Positions 1 through 8,334 of a DNA stretch of 64,000 nucleotides are shown here, in pieces. How positions within the stretch are numbered: the stretch's first letter is position 1; each line of letters starts with the position of its first letter. Source of the stretch: Bacteroidota bacterium (GTDB taxonomy: Bacteria; Bacteroidota; Bacteroidia; Flavobacteriales; Flavobacteriaceae). The stretch lies in the NCBI GenBank assembly GCA_020161455.1, contig JAIUNZ010000010.1, forward strand, positions 1-64,000. The letters run 5' to 3'. The position numbers and the translations under genes were made by a program. The notes beneath the pieces are model-generated. The model ran no database searches and was not told the origin of the DNA. It saw nothing but the letters and a program-made list of their open reading frames with translations.

Positions 1-77
1 TCACAAACTTATTTTAACCCTTTTTTTAAAGTATTTTTTAATGCCCTCATTGTGCGTACTTTATTCTTGAATTTATT

Positions 78-107
78 TTGAATAAGCAGAAAAACATAGT
101 AGCTTTG
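78..107 (+). promoter_or_regulatory. Orphan Bacteroidota-type promoter reading into the 3' end of the permease gene
   Basis: TTG at 78-80, a 19-nt spacer, then TAGCTTTG at 100-107 match the Bacteroidota consensus TTG-N17-23-TAnnTTTG. It points rightward, but the only gene to the right for 1.2 kb is the permease on the opposite strand, so any transcript would be antisense to that gene. The rest of 1-171 holds no supportable gene. The match is visible; activity is inference. Confidence 0.35.
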
Positions 108-171
108 TTGTTACTTTGATTTTAAAATATCACTAAATATACTGTTTTGCTAATGTTTCAAAAATAAAAAT

Positions 172-1404
172 TTATTCGAATTTGATAGATTTTGAAGGAG
201 ATATTTTTGTAATTAGATAGGAAGGGATTAACAAAACCAATAAACAAACAAGCACTGTACCTATATTAAGTAATAATATATAGCCTAAATTAATATCAAC
301 TGGTGCTTCATTTACATAATAGCTTTCGGGATTTAATTTAATTACTCCAAAATACTTCTGAATTAGCAACAACCCAATTCCAATTAAATTTCCATAAAAC
401 AATCCTCTTCCTATCAAATAAGTAGCGTTATAGATAAATATTTTTCTAATACTCCAATTATTTGCTCCTAATGATTTAAGTATTCCTATCATTTGGGTTC
501 TTTCTAATATTAAAACTAGCAAAGCAACAACCATATTAATTGTAGAAACTGCTATCATCACAATTAAAATTATCAAAATATTAAAGTCGAAAAGTTTTAA
601 CCATTCAAATATATAGTAGTACTTCTCAACGATAGTTTTTGAATCTAACGTTGATGAAGTTTCTTCGTATATTTCTTTACCTTTATATTCAATCTCTGAA
701 AAGTCTTTTATAAAAACTTCGAAAGAGCCAATTTGATTAGGCTTCCATTTGTTGATTCTTTGTACATGCCGAATATCTCCTAATATATATGTAGCATCAA
801 ATTCTTGAAAACCTGAGTTGTAAATTCCAACAATTTTAAAATTTCTAAGATTATAGCCTTCGCTGGTTTCTTTCATGAAATAAGTGACAAATTTATCACC
901 TAACTTCAATCCTAGTCTATTAGCAAGGTATTGCGAAATCATTACTTCATTATTCAAATTTTTATTTAAAACAGGTAATCTTCCTTCGGTAATATATTCC
1001 GAAAGATTGTCTGACTTATAATCGGTTCCAATTCCTTTAAAAATGATTCCTTCAAAAGCATTTTCGGTTCTAATCATTCCTGCTTTACTTGCAACTGCTT
1101 GAACATGATTAATTCCATCTATATTTTTAAATTCAGGATAAAAGCTTTGTTTTATAGAAATTGGCTCGGTACTAACATCGGATTGATTATCATTATAGGA
1201 AGAAATAATAACATGTCCGTTGAACGCGGCTACTTTTTGGCGTATTTTTTGCTGTAAACCAATACCTGTAGCTACTGAAATTATCATCATAATCATTCCC
1301 AATGCAATTGCAGTTATGGCAATTTTTATAATTGGCGCAGATATGCTACTTTTATGGTCTTTAGCCGAAACTAATTTTTTTGCTATAAAATATTCTAAAT
1401 TCAA
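172..1404 (-). CDS. ABC transporter permease, LolC/LolE (FtsX/MacB) type
   Basis: Inner-membrane permease of 410 aa, most like the LolC/E subunits that extract lipoproteins from the inner membrane. One N-terminal transmembrane helix (about residues 22-46) is followed by a large periplasmic MacB-type domain (about 50-265). Three C-terminal helices follow (about 275-300, 325-350, 375-400), with the cytoplasmic coupling stretch LERTQMIGILKSLGA before the third helix of the protein. The N-terminus MNLEYFIAK is typical of flavobacterial homologues and fixes the start at a TTG codon (1404-1402); a stop lies just upstream in frame. No ATPase gene is adjacent, so the LolD partner must be elsewhere. 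It is head-to-head with the muramidase gene, only 6 bp away. Confidence 0.85.
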   Translation of the reverse strand: MNLEYFIAKKLVSAKDHKSSISAPIIKIAITAIALGMIMMIISVATGIGLQQKIRQKVAAFNGHVIISSYNDNQSDVSTEPISIKQSFYPEFKNIDGINHVQAVASKAGMIRTENAFEGIIFKGIGTDYKSDNLSEYITEGRLPVLNKNLNNEVMISQYLANRLGLKLGDKFVTYFMKETSEGYNLRNFKIVGIYNSGFQEFDATYILGDIRHVQRINKWKPNQIGSFEVFIKDFSEIEYKGKEIYEETSSTLDSKTIVEKYYYIFEWLKLFDFNILIILIVMIAVSTINMVVALLVLILERTQMIGILKSLGANNWSIRKIFIYNATYLIGRGLFYGNLIGIGLLLIQKYFGVIKLNPESYYVNEAPVDINLGYILLLNIGTVLVCLLVLLIPSYLITKISPSKSIKFE

Positions 1405-1410
1405 CTTAAA

Positions 1411-2628
1411 ATGATTTCAAAATTGGTGTTCAAAAATACAGTTTTATTATTTGTCTTGCTAATTCTTTCTTGCGGTAGTTCGATTAAGAAAATAGAAAAT
1501 AAAGAAAGGAAAGAAGTTGTTTCCTCTGAAAAAAAATTTCAAGAAATAAAAACTGGCGCAGATAACTTCACTTATAATTTACCTTTATTAAAAGGAAAAA
1601 AAGTTGGAATTGTAACCAATCAAACTGGGATATTAAGTAATAAAACACACTTAGTTGATTTTCTATTGGAAAAAAATATAAATCTTCAAAAAATATTCGC
1701 TCCAGAACATGGTTTTCGTGGCAGTGCAGATGCTGGTGAACATGTAATCGATGGAAAAGACAGCAAAACTGGTTTACCTATTGTTTCTCTTTATGGTGAT
1801 AATAAAAAACCAAAACCCGAACAGTTGAAAGGCATTGATGTTATGCTTTTTGATTTACAAGATGTAGGCGTACGTTTTTACACTTATATTTCTTCGCTAC
1901 ATTATATTATGGAAGCTTGTGCAGAAAACAATGTTGAATTGATTGTTTTAGACAGACCAAATCCAAATGGAAGTATTGTTGATGGCCCTATTTTAGAAAA
2001 AGAAAATTCTAGTTTTGTTGGAATGCATGTTATTCCTTTACTTCATGGAATGACAATTGGTGAATATGCACAAATGATTGATGGCGAAAAATGGTTGAAA
2101 AATGGAATTCAATGCAGCCTAAAAGTGATTCCATGTTTAAACTATAAAAGAGAAATGTCATACAGTTTACCTGTAAAACCTTCACCAAATTTACCAAACG
2201 ACCAATCCATAAATCTTTACGCTAGTTTGTGTTTGTTTGAAGGAACTACTATAAGTGTTGGTCGTGGAACTGAAATGCAGTTTCAAATTTATGGTTCGCC
2301 CTATTTACCAAAAAGTAGTTTTAGCTTTACACCAAAACCAAATTTTGGTGCAAAAGATCCAGTTTATAATGGTAAACTTTGCTACGGAGAAAACCTGACA
2401 ACTATTCCAAAAGTTTCAAATCTTGAATTGAAATGGTTGATGAAAGCATACAATGAAACTCCTGACAAAACAAAATTTTTCAATCCGTTTTTCACAAAGT
2501 TAGCAGGAACTAAAAAACTGCAACAGCAAATTGAAGCAGGTATTCCTGAATTTGAAATTAGAAAATCATGGGAAAAAGGATTGAATGATTTTAAAACGAT
2601 GCGTAAAAAATATTTGATTTACGATTAA
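1411..2628 (+). CDS. namZ: NamZ-like exo-beta-N-acetylmuramidase (DUF1343), lipoprotein
   Basis: 405-aa DUF1343 protein. The characterised family member NamZ removes terminal N-acetylmuramic acid from peptidoglycan fragments, so a role in cell-wall recycling is likely. The N-terminus is a lipoprotein signal (VLLFVLLILSC, Cys21), placing it in the periplasm or on a membrane surface. Family motifs are visible: KVGIVTNQTG, APEHGFRG, FDLQDVGVRFYTYI and LDRPNPNG. Full length for the family. The ATG at 1411 lies 6 bp from the divergent permease start, so its promoter must sit inside the permease coding region. Its last 4 bp overlap the convergent PH-domain gene. Family is certain; substrate is inferred from the family. 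Confidence 0.85.
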   Translation: MISKLVFKNTVLLFVLLILSCGSSIKKIENKERKEVVSSEKKFQEIKTGADNFTYNLPLLKGKKVGIVTNQTGILSNKTHLVDFLLEKNINLQKIFAPEHGFRGSADAGEHVIDGKDSKTGLPIVSLYGDNKKPKPEQLKGIDVMLFDLQDVGVRFYTYISSLHYIMEACAENNVELIVLDRPNPNGSIVDGPILEKENSSFVGMHVIPLLHGMTIGEYAQMIDGEKWLKNGIQCSLKVIPCLNYKREMSYSLPVKPSPNLPNDQSINLYASLCLFEGTTISVGRGTEMQFQIYGSPYLPKSSFSFTPKPNFGAKDPVYNGKLCYGENLTTIPKVSNLELKWLMKAYNETPDKTKFFNPFFTKLAGTKKLQQQIEAGIPEFEIRKSWEKGLNDFKTMRKKYLIYD

Positions 2629-3026
2629 TTCTTTACTTCTATACCTGGATTTAACCTAAGCATTTCTTCAATAAATTGAATTTTATCTTTTGGAGAAATC
2701 ATTATTTCATCGTGTTTATTATAAACAATAGCAATTCTATCTAATGATAATGCTGGTGAACTCAAAGGATTTCTAGTTTTATATATTTTTCTAATTGATG
2801 AAATTTCTATTTTTTTATGGACAATAAACATGCTTCTTACTGTTAAGGTATTGTTTTCAATACAATAATAGGTACTTCTATACATAAAAACCACAAAAGC
2901 TACAGTTACAACAATAACTATCCAACCTGATTTGTTATGATTTAGTACTTCAACAATTCCGAAATAAATTGGAATTAAAAACGGAATAATCAACCACCAA
3001 TCGATTTTTGAATTATAGATTTTCAT
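2625..3026 (-). CDS. Small membrane protein with bacterial PH-like domain
   Basis: 133 aa. Two hydrophobic helices near the N-terminus (WWLIIPFLIPIYFGIVEVL and WIVIVVTVAFVVFMY) precede a short beta-rich cytoplasmic domain (YYCIENNTLTVRS...ISSIRKIYKTRNP...DKIQFIEEML). This pattern resembles the bacterial PH/YcxB-like families. Function is unknown. It begins 1 bp after the stop of the preceding YkgJ-type gene, so the two are co-transcribed. Its 3' end overlaps the convergent namZ gene by 4 bp with no terminator between them. Confidence 0.65.
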   Translation of the reverse strand: MKIYNSKIDWWLIIPFLIPIYFGIVEVLNHNKSGWIVIVVTVAFVVFMYRSTYYCIENNTLTVRSMFIVHKKIEISSIRKIYKTRNPLSSPALSLDRIAIVYNKHDEIMISPKDKIQFIEEMLRLNPGIEVKN

Positions 3027-3027
3027 T

Positions 3028-3528
3028 TTAGAAAGGCATTTTTTTCTTCATTTCTTCTACAATATTATATGCCGCAGGACAAATTGAAACATTTTTAAGT
3101 GTTAAATCAGAAATTTGCTGAAACTTTTTTCTATCTGTATGTGGAAATTCTCGGCACGCTTTTGGACGAACATCATATATCATGCAGTAGTTTTCATTGT
3201 CTAAAAAACTACACGGTACATTTTGCAACACATAATCTTTGTCTTCATCTATTCGAAGATATTGGTCAATAAATTGTTGTGGTTTTTGTTTAAAATGTTT
3301 AGAAATTCGCTCAATATCTGCTGTTGTAAAAAGTGGTCCAGTTGTTTTACAACAATTAGCACATTCCAAACAATTGGATTTTTTAAACTCTGCATCGTGC
3401 AAATCTTGCATTACATAATCCAAATTCTTGGGTGTCCTTTTTTTTAGTTTATCGAAATATTTTTTGTTTTCGATATGCTTATCTTTGGCTAGTTTTTTTA
3501 ATTCGTCTAAATTTGGCTTTATCATCAA
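3028..3528 (-). CDS. YkgJ-family cysteine-cluster protein
   Basis: 166-aa cytoplasmic protein with the YkgJ/UPF0153 cysteine cluster: CLECANCCKTTGP (about residues 55-67), then CSFLDNENYCMIYDVRPKAC with REFPH, and a final ISICPA-like CP motif near the C-terminus. The family is predicted to bind Zn or an Fe-S centre; the biochemical role is not established. The N-terminal 45 residues are charged and helical. First gene of a two-gene minus-strand unit with the PH-domain membrane protein; divergent from the methyltransferase. Confidence 0.8.
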   Translation of the reverse strand: MMIKPNLDELKKLAKDKHIENKKYFDKLKKRTPKNLDYVMQDLHDAEFKKSNCLECANCCKTTGPLFTTADIERISKHFKQKPQQFIDQYLRIDEDKDYVLQNVPCSFLDNENYCMIYDVRPKACREFPHTDRKKFQQISDLTLKNVSICPAAYNIVEEMKKKMPF

Positions 3529-3547
3529 TTTTTATTCTAATTACAAA

Positions 3548-3578
3548 TTTAAACAACTTTAAACTTGAAACCTGAAAC
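3548..3578. repeat. Imperfect 7-bp tandem repeat (TTTAAAC/TTGAAAC/CTGAAAC)
   Basis: Units TTTAAAC, (AAC), TTTAAAC, TTGAAAC, CTGAAAC fill the spacer between the YkgJ and methyltransferase starts. One member of the degenerate heptad tracts seen repeatedly in this window. Confidence 0.6.
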
Positions 3579-3587
3579 TATTTAAAA

Positions 3588-4289
3588 ATGTTAGATTTAT
3601 TTGGTAAAGCCATTCTCGATTTTCAAACAAATAATACGCCCGAAGATATTATAACTGAAACATCTATTTCTGAAGCTGATGAAATGAGTGTTGCCTATTT
3701 GTTTCGAAAATATGAAGAAATGCCTAAGTTGGAACAAAAAGCATTACAACTTTGTAAAGGAAAAATTCTCGATGTAGGTTGTGGTGCTGGAAGTCATAGT
3801 TTGCATTTACAGGAAAAAGATTTTGAAGTTACTTCCATTGATATTTCTGAAAATGCAATTAAAACTTGTCAAGCTAGAGGATTGAAGAATGCCAAAGTTG
3901 AAAACATTTTACATCTTGAAAATGAAAAATTTGACACTATTCTTCTCTTGATGAATGGAACAGGAATCTTTGAAAATTTAGCAACAACATCAAAATATCT
4001 TCAAAAATTAAAATCGCTTTTGAATGAAAATGGACAAATTTTAATTGACAGCTCTGATATCTTATATATGTTTGACCAAAATGAAGATGGAACTTTTTCT
4101 GTTCCAGCTGATAATTATTATGGAGAATTGACATTTAGTATTCAGTACAAAAATCAAACAGAAGAAGATTTTCCTTGGTTGTATCTTGATTATAACACAC
4201 TTCAAAATGCTTGTCAAGCAAACGGATTGCAGTGTGAATTGATTTTAGAAGGAAACCATTTTGATTATTTGGCAAAGTTATTTTTATAA
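3588..4289 (+). CDS. Class I SAM-dependent methyltransferase
   Basis: 233 aa. Rossmann-fold methyltransferase with motif I ILDVGCGAGSHSL (about residues 58-70), acidic motif II at VTSIDIS (about 83-89), and the post-motif stretch FDTILLLMNGTGIF (about 116-129). It has the size and layout of Methyltransf_25-type small-molecule enzymes. No substrate can be assigned. Transcribed alone, divergent from the YkgJ gene; the next gene is convergent. Confidence 0.75.
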   Translation: MLDLFGKAILDFQTNNTPEDIITETSISEADEMSVAYLFRKYEEMPKLEQKALQLCKGKILDVGCGAGSHSLHLQEKDFEVTSIDISENAIKTCQARGLKNAKVENILHLENEKFDTILLLMNGTGIFENLATTSKYLQKLKSLLNENGQILIDSSDILYMFDQNEDGTFSVPADNYYGELTFSIQYKNQTEEDFPWLYLDYNTLQNACQANGLQCELILEGNHFDYLAKLFL

Positions 4290-4295
4290 AAAAAC

Positions 4296-5363
4296 CTACT
4301 TTACTATAAATGAAATCGTTTTTGAAAATTCATTTGCACTAAAAAGTACAAAATATAAGCCCGAATTTAGTTTGTTTGCCTCTAATTGAAATAATCCATT
4401 TTGAATCAATGTATCTATTGGAATTAATTCTGAAACAATTCTTCCTTGAATGTCTATAATTTTTGAACTAACTTTCATTTTATTTGGCAATTCAAATTTC
4501 AAAACGCTTGATTCATTTATTGGATTTGGATAAATTTTTACTGAATTTAAAAATGGATTTTCATAAGATATAGAAGTTAACATTGGCAATGTAATAAATG
4601 AAACGGTATTATTTCCAGAATTTGGAACTGCCAATACATTATCAACGGTATTGATGAAAATATCTGCTGGACTTGATAAACCTGACGCTGCAATTTCGGG
4701 AGTATTGCTAAAAGCACTATTGTATTTCATCACATTTTGCATTCCCCAATTGGAAATGTAATAATTTCCAGCAGCATCCTTGGCTATTCCATCACAGTTA
4801 GAAAAACTAGTGGTAATTAATGTTGTTACGGCATTTGTAGTTAAATCTATTGATTTTATTGGTGCATTTGAACCCCAATTTACAAAAACACATGCATTTG
4901 TTGCTTCATTATAAATAATTCCATTTGGAGATTGTACTAAAGATGTTGCTATTGCACTAAAAGTTTGGGTTGCAATATTAATTTTGAATATTTTCTTAGC
5001 ACTAAAATCGGTTGCATATAAATTTCCAGAATTATCGTGTGTTAATCCGTTTAAAAAACTTGCTCCAATGTTCAAATTAAAAACATTTGTTCCGTCTGCT
5101 AAATTATAGCCTTTTATTGAAGCACCGCTGCAGCAATATAAAACATCATCTACAATTTCAATTCCATAAGGTCCATAAACCAAACCTGTAACAAAAACAC
5201 TCAATACACCTGAACTATTTCGTGCTAAAACTTGGTGCGATGAAGTATTTGCAATGAGCCATCTACTGTTGGCATAATCGTATTCAGCACTTTCGGGTCC
5301 GCTATAGGATTGTGAAAAAACAGATGTACTTAATAAGGTTAGTAATAATGTAATTATTTTCAT
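4296..5363 (-). CDS. Secreted NHL/SMP-30-like beta-propeller with T9SS type A sorting domain
   Basis: 355 aa. Signal peptide MKIITLLLTLLSTSVFSQ, then propeller repeats (about 20-265) such as GPYGIEIVDDVLYC, NGLTHDNSGNLYATDF and DGIAKDAAGNYYISNW, typical of NHL/SMP-30 folds. The C-terminal about 75 residues form a T9SS type A domain (IYPNPINESS, IDIQGRIVSE, LNSGLYFVLF), so the protein crosses the outer membrane through T9SS and is probably cell-surface attached or released. Ligand unknown. Separated from the upstream DUF2059 gene by a strong hairpin, so it likely has its own promoter. Confidence 0.8.
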   Translation of the reverse strand: MKIITLLLTLLSTSVFSQSYSGPESAEYDYANSRWLIANTSSHQVLARNSSGVLSVFVTGLVYGPYGIEIVDDVLYCCSGASIKGYNLADGTNVFNLNIGASFLNGLTHDNSGNLYATDFSAKKIFKINIATQTFSAIATSLVQSPNGIIYNEATNACVFVNWGSNAPIKSIDLTTNAVTTLITTSFSNCDGIAKDAAGNYYISNWGMQNVMKYNSAFSNTPEIAASGLSSPADIFINTVDNVLAVPNSGNNTVSFITLPMLTSISYENPFLNSVKIYPNPINESSVLKFELPNKMKVSSKIIDIQGRIVSELIPIDTLIQNGLFQLEANKLNSGLYFVLFSANEFSKTISFIVK

Positions 5364-5433
5364 GGTTTGGTTTTTTGTAAATATATAAAAATAAGTAGAT
5401 TAATAAAGTAAAAGCATTTTCGAAATTATATAA

Positions 5434-5465
5434 AATAAAAAAATCCCAATTTAAAATTGGGATTT
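5434..5465 (-). terminator. Rho-independent terminator after the queE-DUF2059 unit
   Basis: Perfect stem AAATCCCAAT/ATTGGGATTT (5441-5465) followed on the minus strand by a run of U residues. Confidence 0.85.
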
Positions 5466-5493
5466 AGTAGTTGATTTTTGGAATTTACACTTT

Positions 5494-5898
5494 TTATTGC
5501 ATGTATTTCATCATCATTGTTTGGATTTCTCCTTGCAATTCCATCATCGATGCTTGTTGTTTTTCAGCAATTTTTTCAGATTTCTCAGCCATTTTTTTTC
5601 CAACTGGACTTTCATAGAACGCTAACATTGCTTTAATATCGTCTTTTGTATATTCTTCTATGTAAAGATCAGCCGTTTTATCTTGTGATTTTGCAATAAT
5701 TGCATCAAACTCAATTAAGAAAGCGGCTTGTTTGTCTGCTGGAATCATTGTTAGAATTTGTTTTTTGGCTGCATTCATTTGTCCTTGTGCACCACTTCTT
5801 TCAATAACTTTTAGAACATCTGCTTTAGAAGCTTTTTCTTGAGCAAAGCTTACGGTGCTTAAAATTGCAAATGCAACTGCGAATACTAATTTTTTCAT
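5494..5898 (-). CDS. Exported DUF2059 protein
   Basis: 134 aa with signal peptide MKKLVFAVAFAILSTVSFA, then an all-helical domain with the DUF2059 signature TKDDIKAMLAFYESPVGKKMAEKS (split here as DIKAMLAFYESPVGKK, about residues 86-101). Methionine- and glutamine-rich C-terminus. Periplasmic; function of the family is unknown. It begins 19 bp after the queE stop and is followed by a terminator, so it is the last gene of a queE-DUF2059 unit. Confidence 0.8.
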   Translation of the reverse strand: MKKLVFAVAFAILSTVSFAQEKASKADVLKVIERSGAQGQMNAAKKQILTMIPADKQAAFLIEFDAIIAKSQDKTADLYIEEYTKDDIKAMLAFYESPVGKKMAEKSEKIAEKQQASMMELQGEIQTMMMKYMQ

Positions 5899-5917
5899 TG
5901 TTTTTGGATTTATAAAT

Positions 5918-6550
5918 TTATGGAATATTCAAATATTTATGCGTTTGTAAAGATACACGCCATTTTGGATTTTTCATAACATAATCTACAATTTGAGGTG
6001 TCATTTCTTCTTTTTTACTCCACTCAGGTTGTAAAAACAATATAGCTTTTGAGTTAACTTTTGCAGCTTGTTCTTCGGCAAATTGAAAGTCATGTTTATT
6101 GTAGATAATTACTTTAAGTTCATCTGCAATATCATATGCCGTTTGAACTGGTAATTTATTTTTCTTTGGGGATAAACAAAACCAATCCCAAGTTCCGGAA
6201 ACTTCATAGGCACCAGATGTTTCAATATGTACTTTTAAATTTTTTGCTTTTAACTTTTGTGTCAACAAAGTCATGTCCCAAGTTAAGGGTTCACCACCAG
6301 TAATCACAACCGTGTCAGCATATTTTTCTGCATTAGTCACTATTAAATCTGTTTCTGTTGGAGGATGTAAATCGGCATTCCAACTTTCTTTAACATCACA
6401 CCAATGACAACCCACATCGCAACCACCAATTCGTATAAAATATGCTGCTGTTCCTGTGTGAAATCCTTCGCCTTGGATGGTATAAAACTCTTCCATTAAC
6501 GGAAGCATTTCGCCTTTATTGACGGCTATTTGTATTTCTTTTGAAATCAT
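5918..6550 (-). CDS. queE: 7-carboxy-7-deazaguanine synthase QueE
   Basis: 210-aa radical-SAM enzyme that converts 6-carboxytetrahydropterin to 7-carboxy-7-deazaguanine in queuosine/preQ0 synthesis. It shows the substrate-binding start FYTIQGEGFHTGTAAYFIR, the radical-SAM cluster CDVGCHWC (C-x3-C-x2-C, about residues 44-51), and TGGEPL (about 80-85). Length is normal. queA, a later step of the queuosine pathway, lies at 22.5 kb; the other que genes are not in the window. A TATCTTTG -7 box lies at 6576-6569 upstream; no clear -33 TTG is seen. Confidence 0.93.
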   Translation of the reverse strand: MISKEIQIAVNKGEMLPLMEEFYTIQGEGFHTGTAAYFIRIGGCDVGCHWCDVKESWNADLHPPTETDLIVTNAEKYADTVVITGGEPLTWDMTLLTQKLKAKNLKVHIETSGAYEVSGTWDWFCLSPKKNKLPVQTAYDIADELKVIIYNKHDFQFAEEQAAKVNSKAILFLQPEWSKKEEMTPQIVDYVMKNPKWRVSLQTHKYLNIP

Positions 6551-6602
6551 TTTAATTTTTATTCAACGCAAAGATAATCATTTCGATAAGTGAATGGAAA
6601 CT

Positions 6603-6635
6603 AAAAGCCGTTTCAAAAATCATGAAACGGCTTTT
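6603..6635 (-). terminator. Terminator of the exbB-tonB-TPR operon
   Basis: 13-bp perfect stem AAAAGCCGTTTCA/TGAAACGGCTTTT with a 7-nt loop, just after the TPR gene. The flanking T-runs are short on both sides. Confidence 0.75.
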
Positions 6636-6656
6636 GTTTTACAAATCTATATTCAT

Positions 6657-8324
6657 TTATTTTTTCCCAATTAGCTTAATTGCTTCTAATGCATAGGCAT
6701 TTTCAGGATCAAGAGCTAAGGTTTTATTCAAGTATTCTTTAGCTTTTATTTTGTCAAAATTGGCATAATGAGAAGCAATGTTATTATAAGCTTCTATGAA
6801 TTTTGCTTTGTTTTTGGTAACCTCTTCTGGACCTTTTGCTGTAACGGCATCAACATATTCTTGATAATATTTTGCCATCATTTCATCATTTTCCATCAAT
6901 TTATTTGTTCTGGCTCTAAAAATGATAGCATCAAAAGTACCTGGCGATGCAGTAATTACGTTTCCAAAGGCAGTATCTGCTTTTTGTAACATTGCTTTAT
7001 CTACTTTTGCGCCTTGAAAAGTATTGTTGTAATAAATTGAATTTCCTAAATAAAAGTTATCAATCAAGAAATTTTTAGATTCAGGATTGTTTGCAGAAAT
7101 TTCAAAAACCGATGCTGCTGCTCCAAACAATTTAGCTTCATACAAATCTTTACCAATTTCATTCATATTCATTTCTGCTAACGGGTCAATTTGAATTGCT
7201 TTTTTGAAATCTTGTACAGCAGATTCTACTTGTAATGAATCCATAACTTTAGCACCTTCGGTCATCCCTTTTTTCAACTTAGCTTTTCCAAGAAATAGAT
7301 AATCTAACGCAATCACTTTGCTTGAAGGATTAGAAGTATAATCGTTTAATGCTTTTAAAGCACTATCAACATTTCCATTCTCATAAGCTGAATATCCTAA
7401 ATATCTTAAAATTCTAGGATTTACTCCTGCAATTTCTTTCATTTTATTTGCTTCAACTTCAAGTGCTTTAAAATCTTTGGCTAAAATTAAAAAGTCAGCG
7501 TGACGCATTCTTGAAGTTAAAGAGTAATCCGTCAAGGTCATGTATTTTTCATAGAATGCTAATGCTTTTTTGATGTTTTCTTTATATGTATTAGGTTCGT
7601 TGTTTCCCCATAAATAGTAAGTTTCAGCTAATTCTCTATAGACTGGCCCATAATTTGGATTTAGAGCTATTACTTCATTGTATGCTTTTACAGCTTCGGT
7701 ATATGCTTTTGCGCCTTTTAATAAAACACCTAATTGCATTTTTGCTCTAATTACTGAATTGTCTGCTTGGTAAGCATTTCTGTAGGCAACATAAGCATTG
7801 TTTTGATCTTTATTTCCATAATATGCATCGCCTAAAGCTAATTGAACTTGAGGATCATTAGCATTTTTTTCTTTAGCAAGATTTAATAACTCTATTGCTT
7901 TTTTATAATCAGGGTTTTCAGAATTCATGTAAGCCCTAGCAATAAAAATATATTCTTCAAAATCTCTTCTTCGCATATCATATATCACCGCATCGAATTT
8001 AGCTTTTGCGGCTGATATGTTTTTTGCATCTAAATCCAATTGACCTAAACCAATGGAGTTTAATTTACCTTCTTCTTTAGCTGTTAATCCTTTATTGAAA
8101 TAAATTTTCGCTGAATCGGGCATATTTTGTGTCAGATAAATGTTTCCCAACAAAAAGGTTGCTCTTCCATTATCTGGTTTTGCTTTTATGATCGATTTTA
8201 ATAATCCTTTTGCTTTTTCATATTGTTCTGCATCAATTGCTTTATTGGCTTGGTCAACATCTTGTGCTTTGGCCAAAAATCCTGTAAGCAATAATACAAA
8301 AGTTAAAAATTTCATCTTTTTCAT
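6657..8324 (-). CDS. Exported tetratricopeptide-repeat protein
   Basis: About 555 aa from the chosen start. Signal peptide MKKMKFLTFVLLLTGFLAKAQ, then TPR units along the whole chain (for example PDNGRATFLLGNIYL, DPQVQLALGDAYYG, AVKAYNEVIALNPNYGPVYRELA, and LDPENAYALEAIKLIG at the end). Periplasmic scaffold; binding partner unknown. The first in-frame start (8348) would overlap the preceding gene and give an unusual N-terminus; the ATG at 8324 gives a clean signal peptide. Last gene of the exbB-exbD-exbD-tonB operon, which suggests a role with the Ton motor at the outer membrane. Confidence 0.85.
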   Translation of the reverse strand: MKKMKFLTFVLLLTGFLAKAQDVDQANKAIDAEQYEKAKGLLKSIIKAKPDNGRATFLLGNIYLTQNMPDSAKIYFNKGLTAKEEGKLNSIGLGQLDLDAKNISAAKAKFDAVIYDMRRRDFEEYIFIARAYMNSENPDYKKAIELLNLAKEKNANDPQVQLALGDAYYGNKDQNNAYVAYRNAYQADNSVIRAKMQLGVLLKGAKAYTEAVKAYNEVIALNPNYGPVYRELAETYYLWGNNEPNTYKENIKKALAFYEKYMTLTDYSLTSRMRHADFLILAKDFKALEVEANKMKEIAGVNPRILRYLGYSAYENGNVDSALKALNDYTSNPSSKVIALDYLFLGKAKLKKGMTEGAKVMDSLQVESAVQDFKKAIQIDPLAEMNMNEIGKDLYEAKLFGAAASVFEISANNPESKNFLIDNFYLGNSIYYNNTFQGAKVDKAMLQKADTAFGNVITASPGTFDAIIFRARTNKLMENDEMMAKYYQEYVDAVTAKGPEEVTKNKAKFIEAYNNIASHYANFDKIKAKEYLNKTLALDPENAYALEAIKLIGKK

Positions 8325-8334
8325 TTTTATATAT

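Noticed and set aside
1-100. Short minus-strand ORFs of 13 and 16 codons with overlapping ATGA near the left edge
   Set aside because: Too short, no promoter or family support, and the region continues beyond the window.
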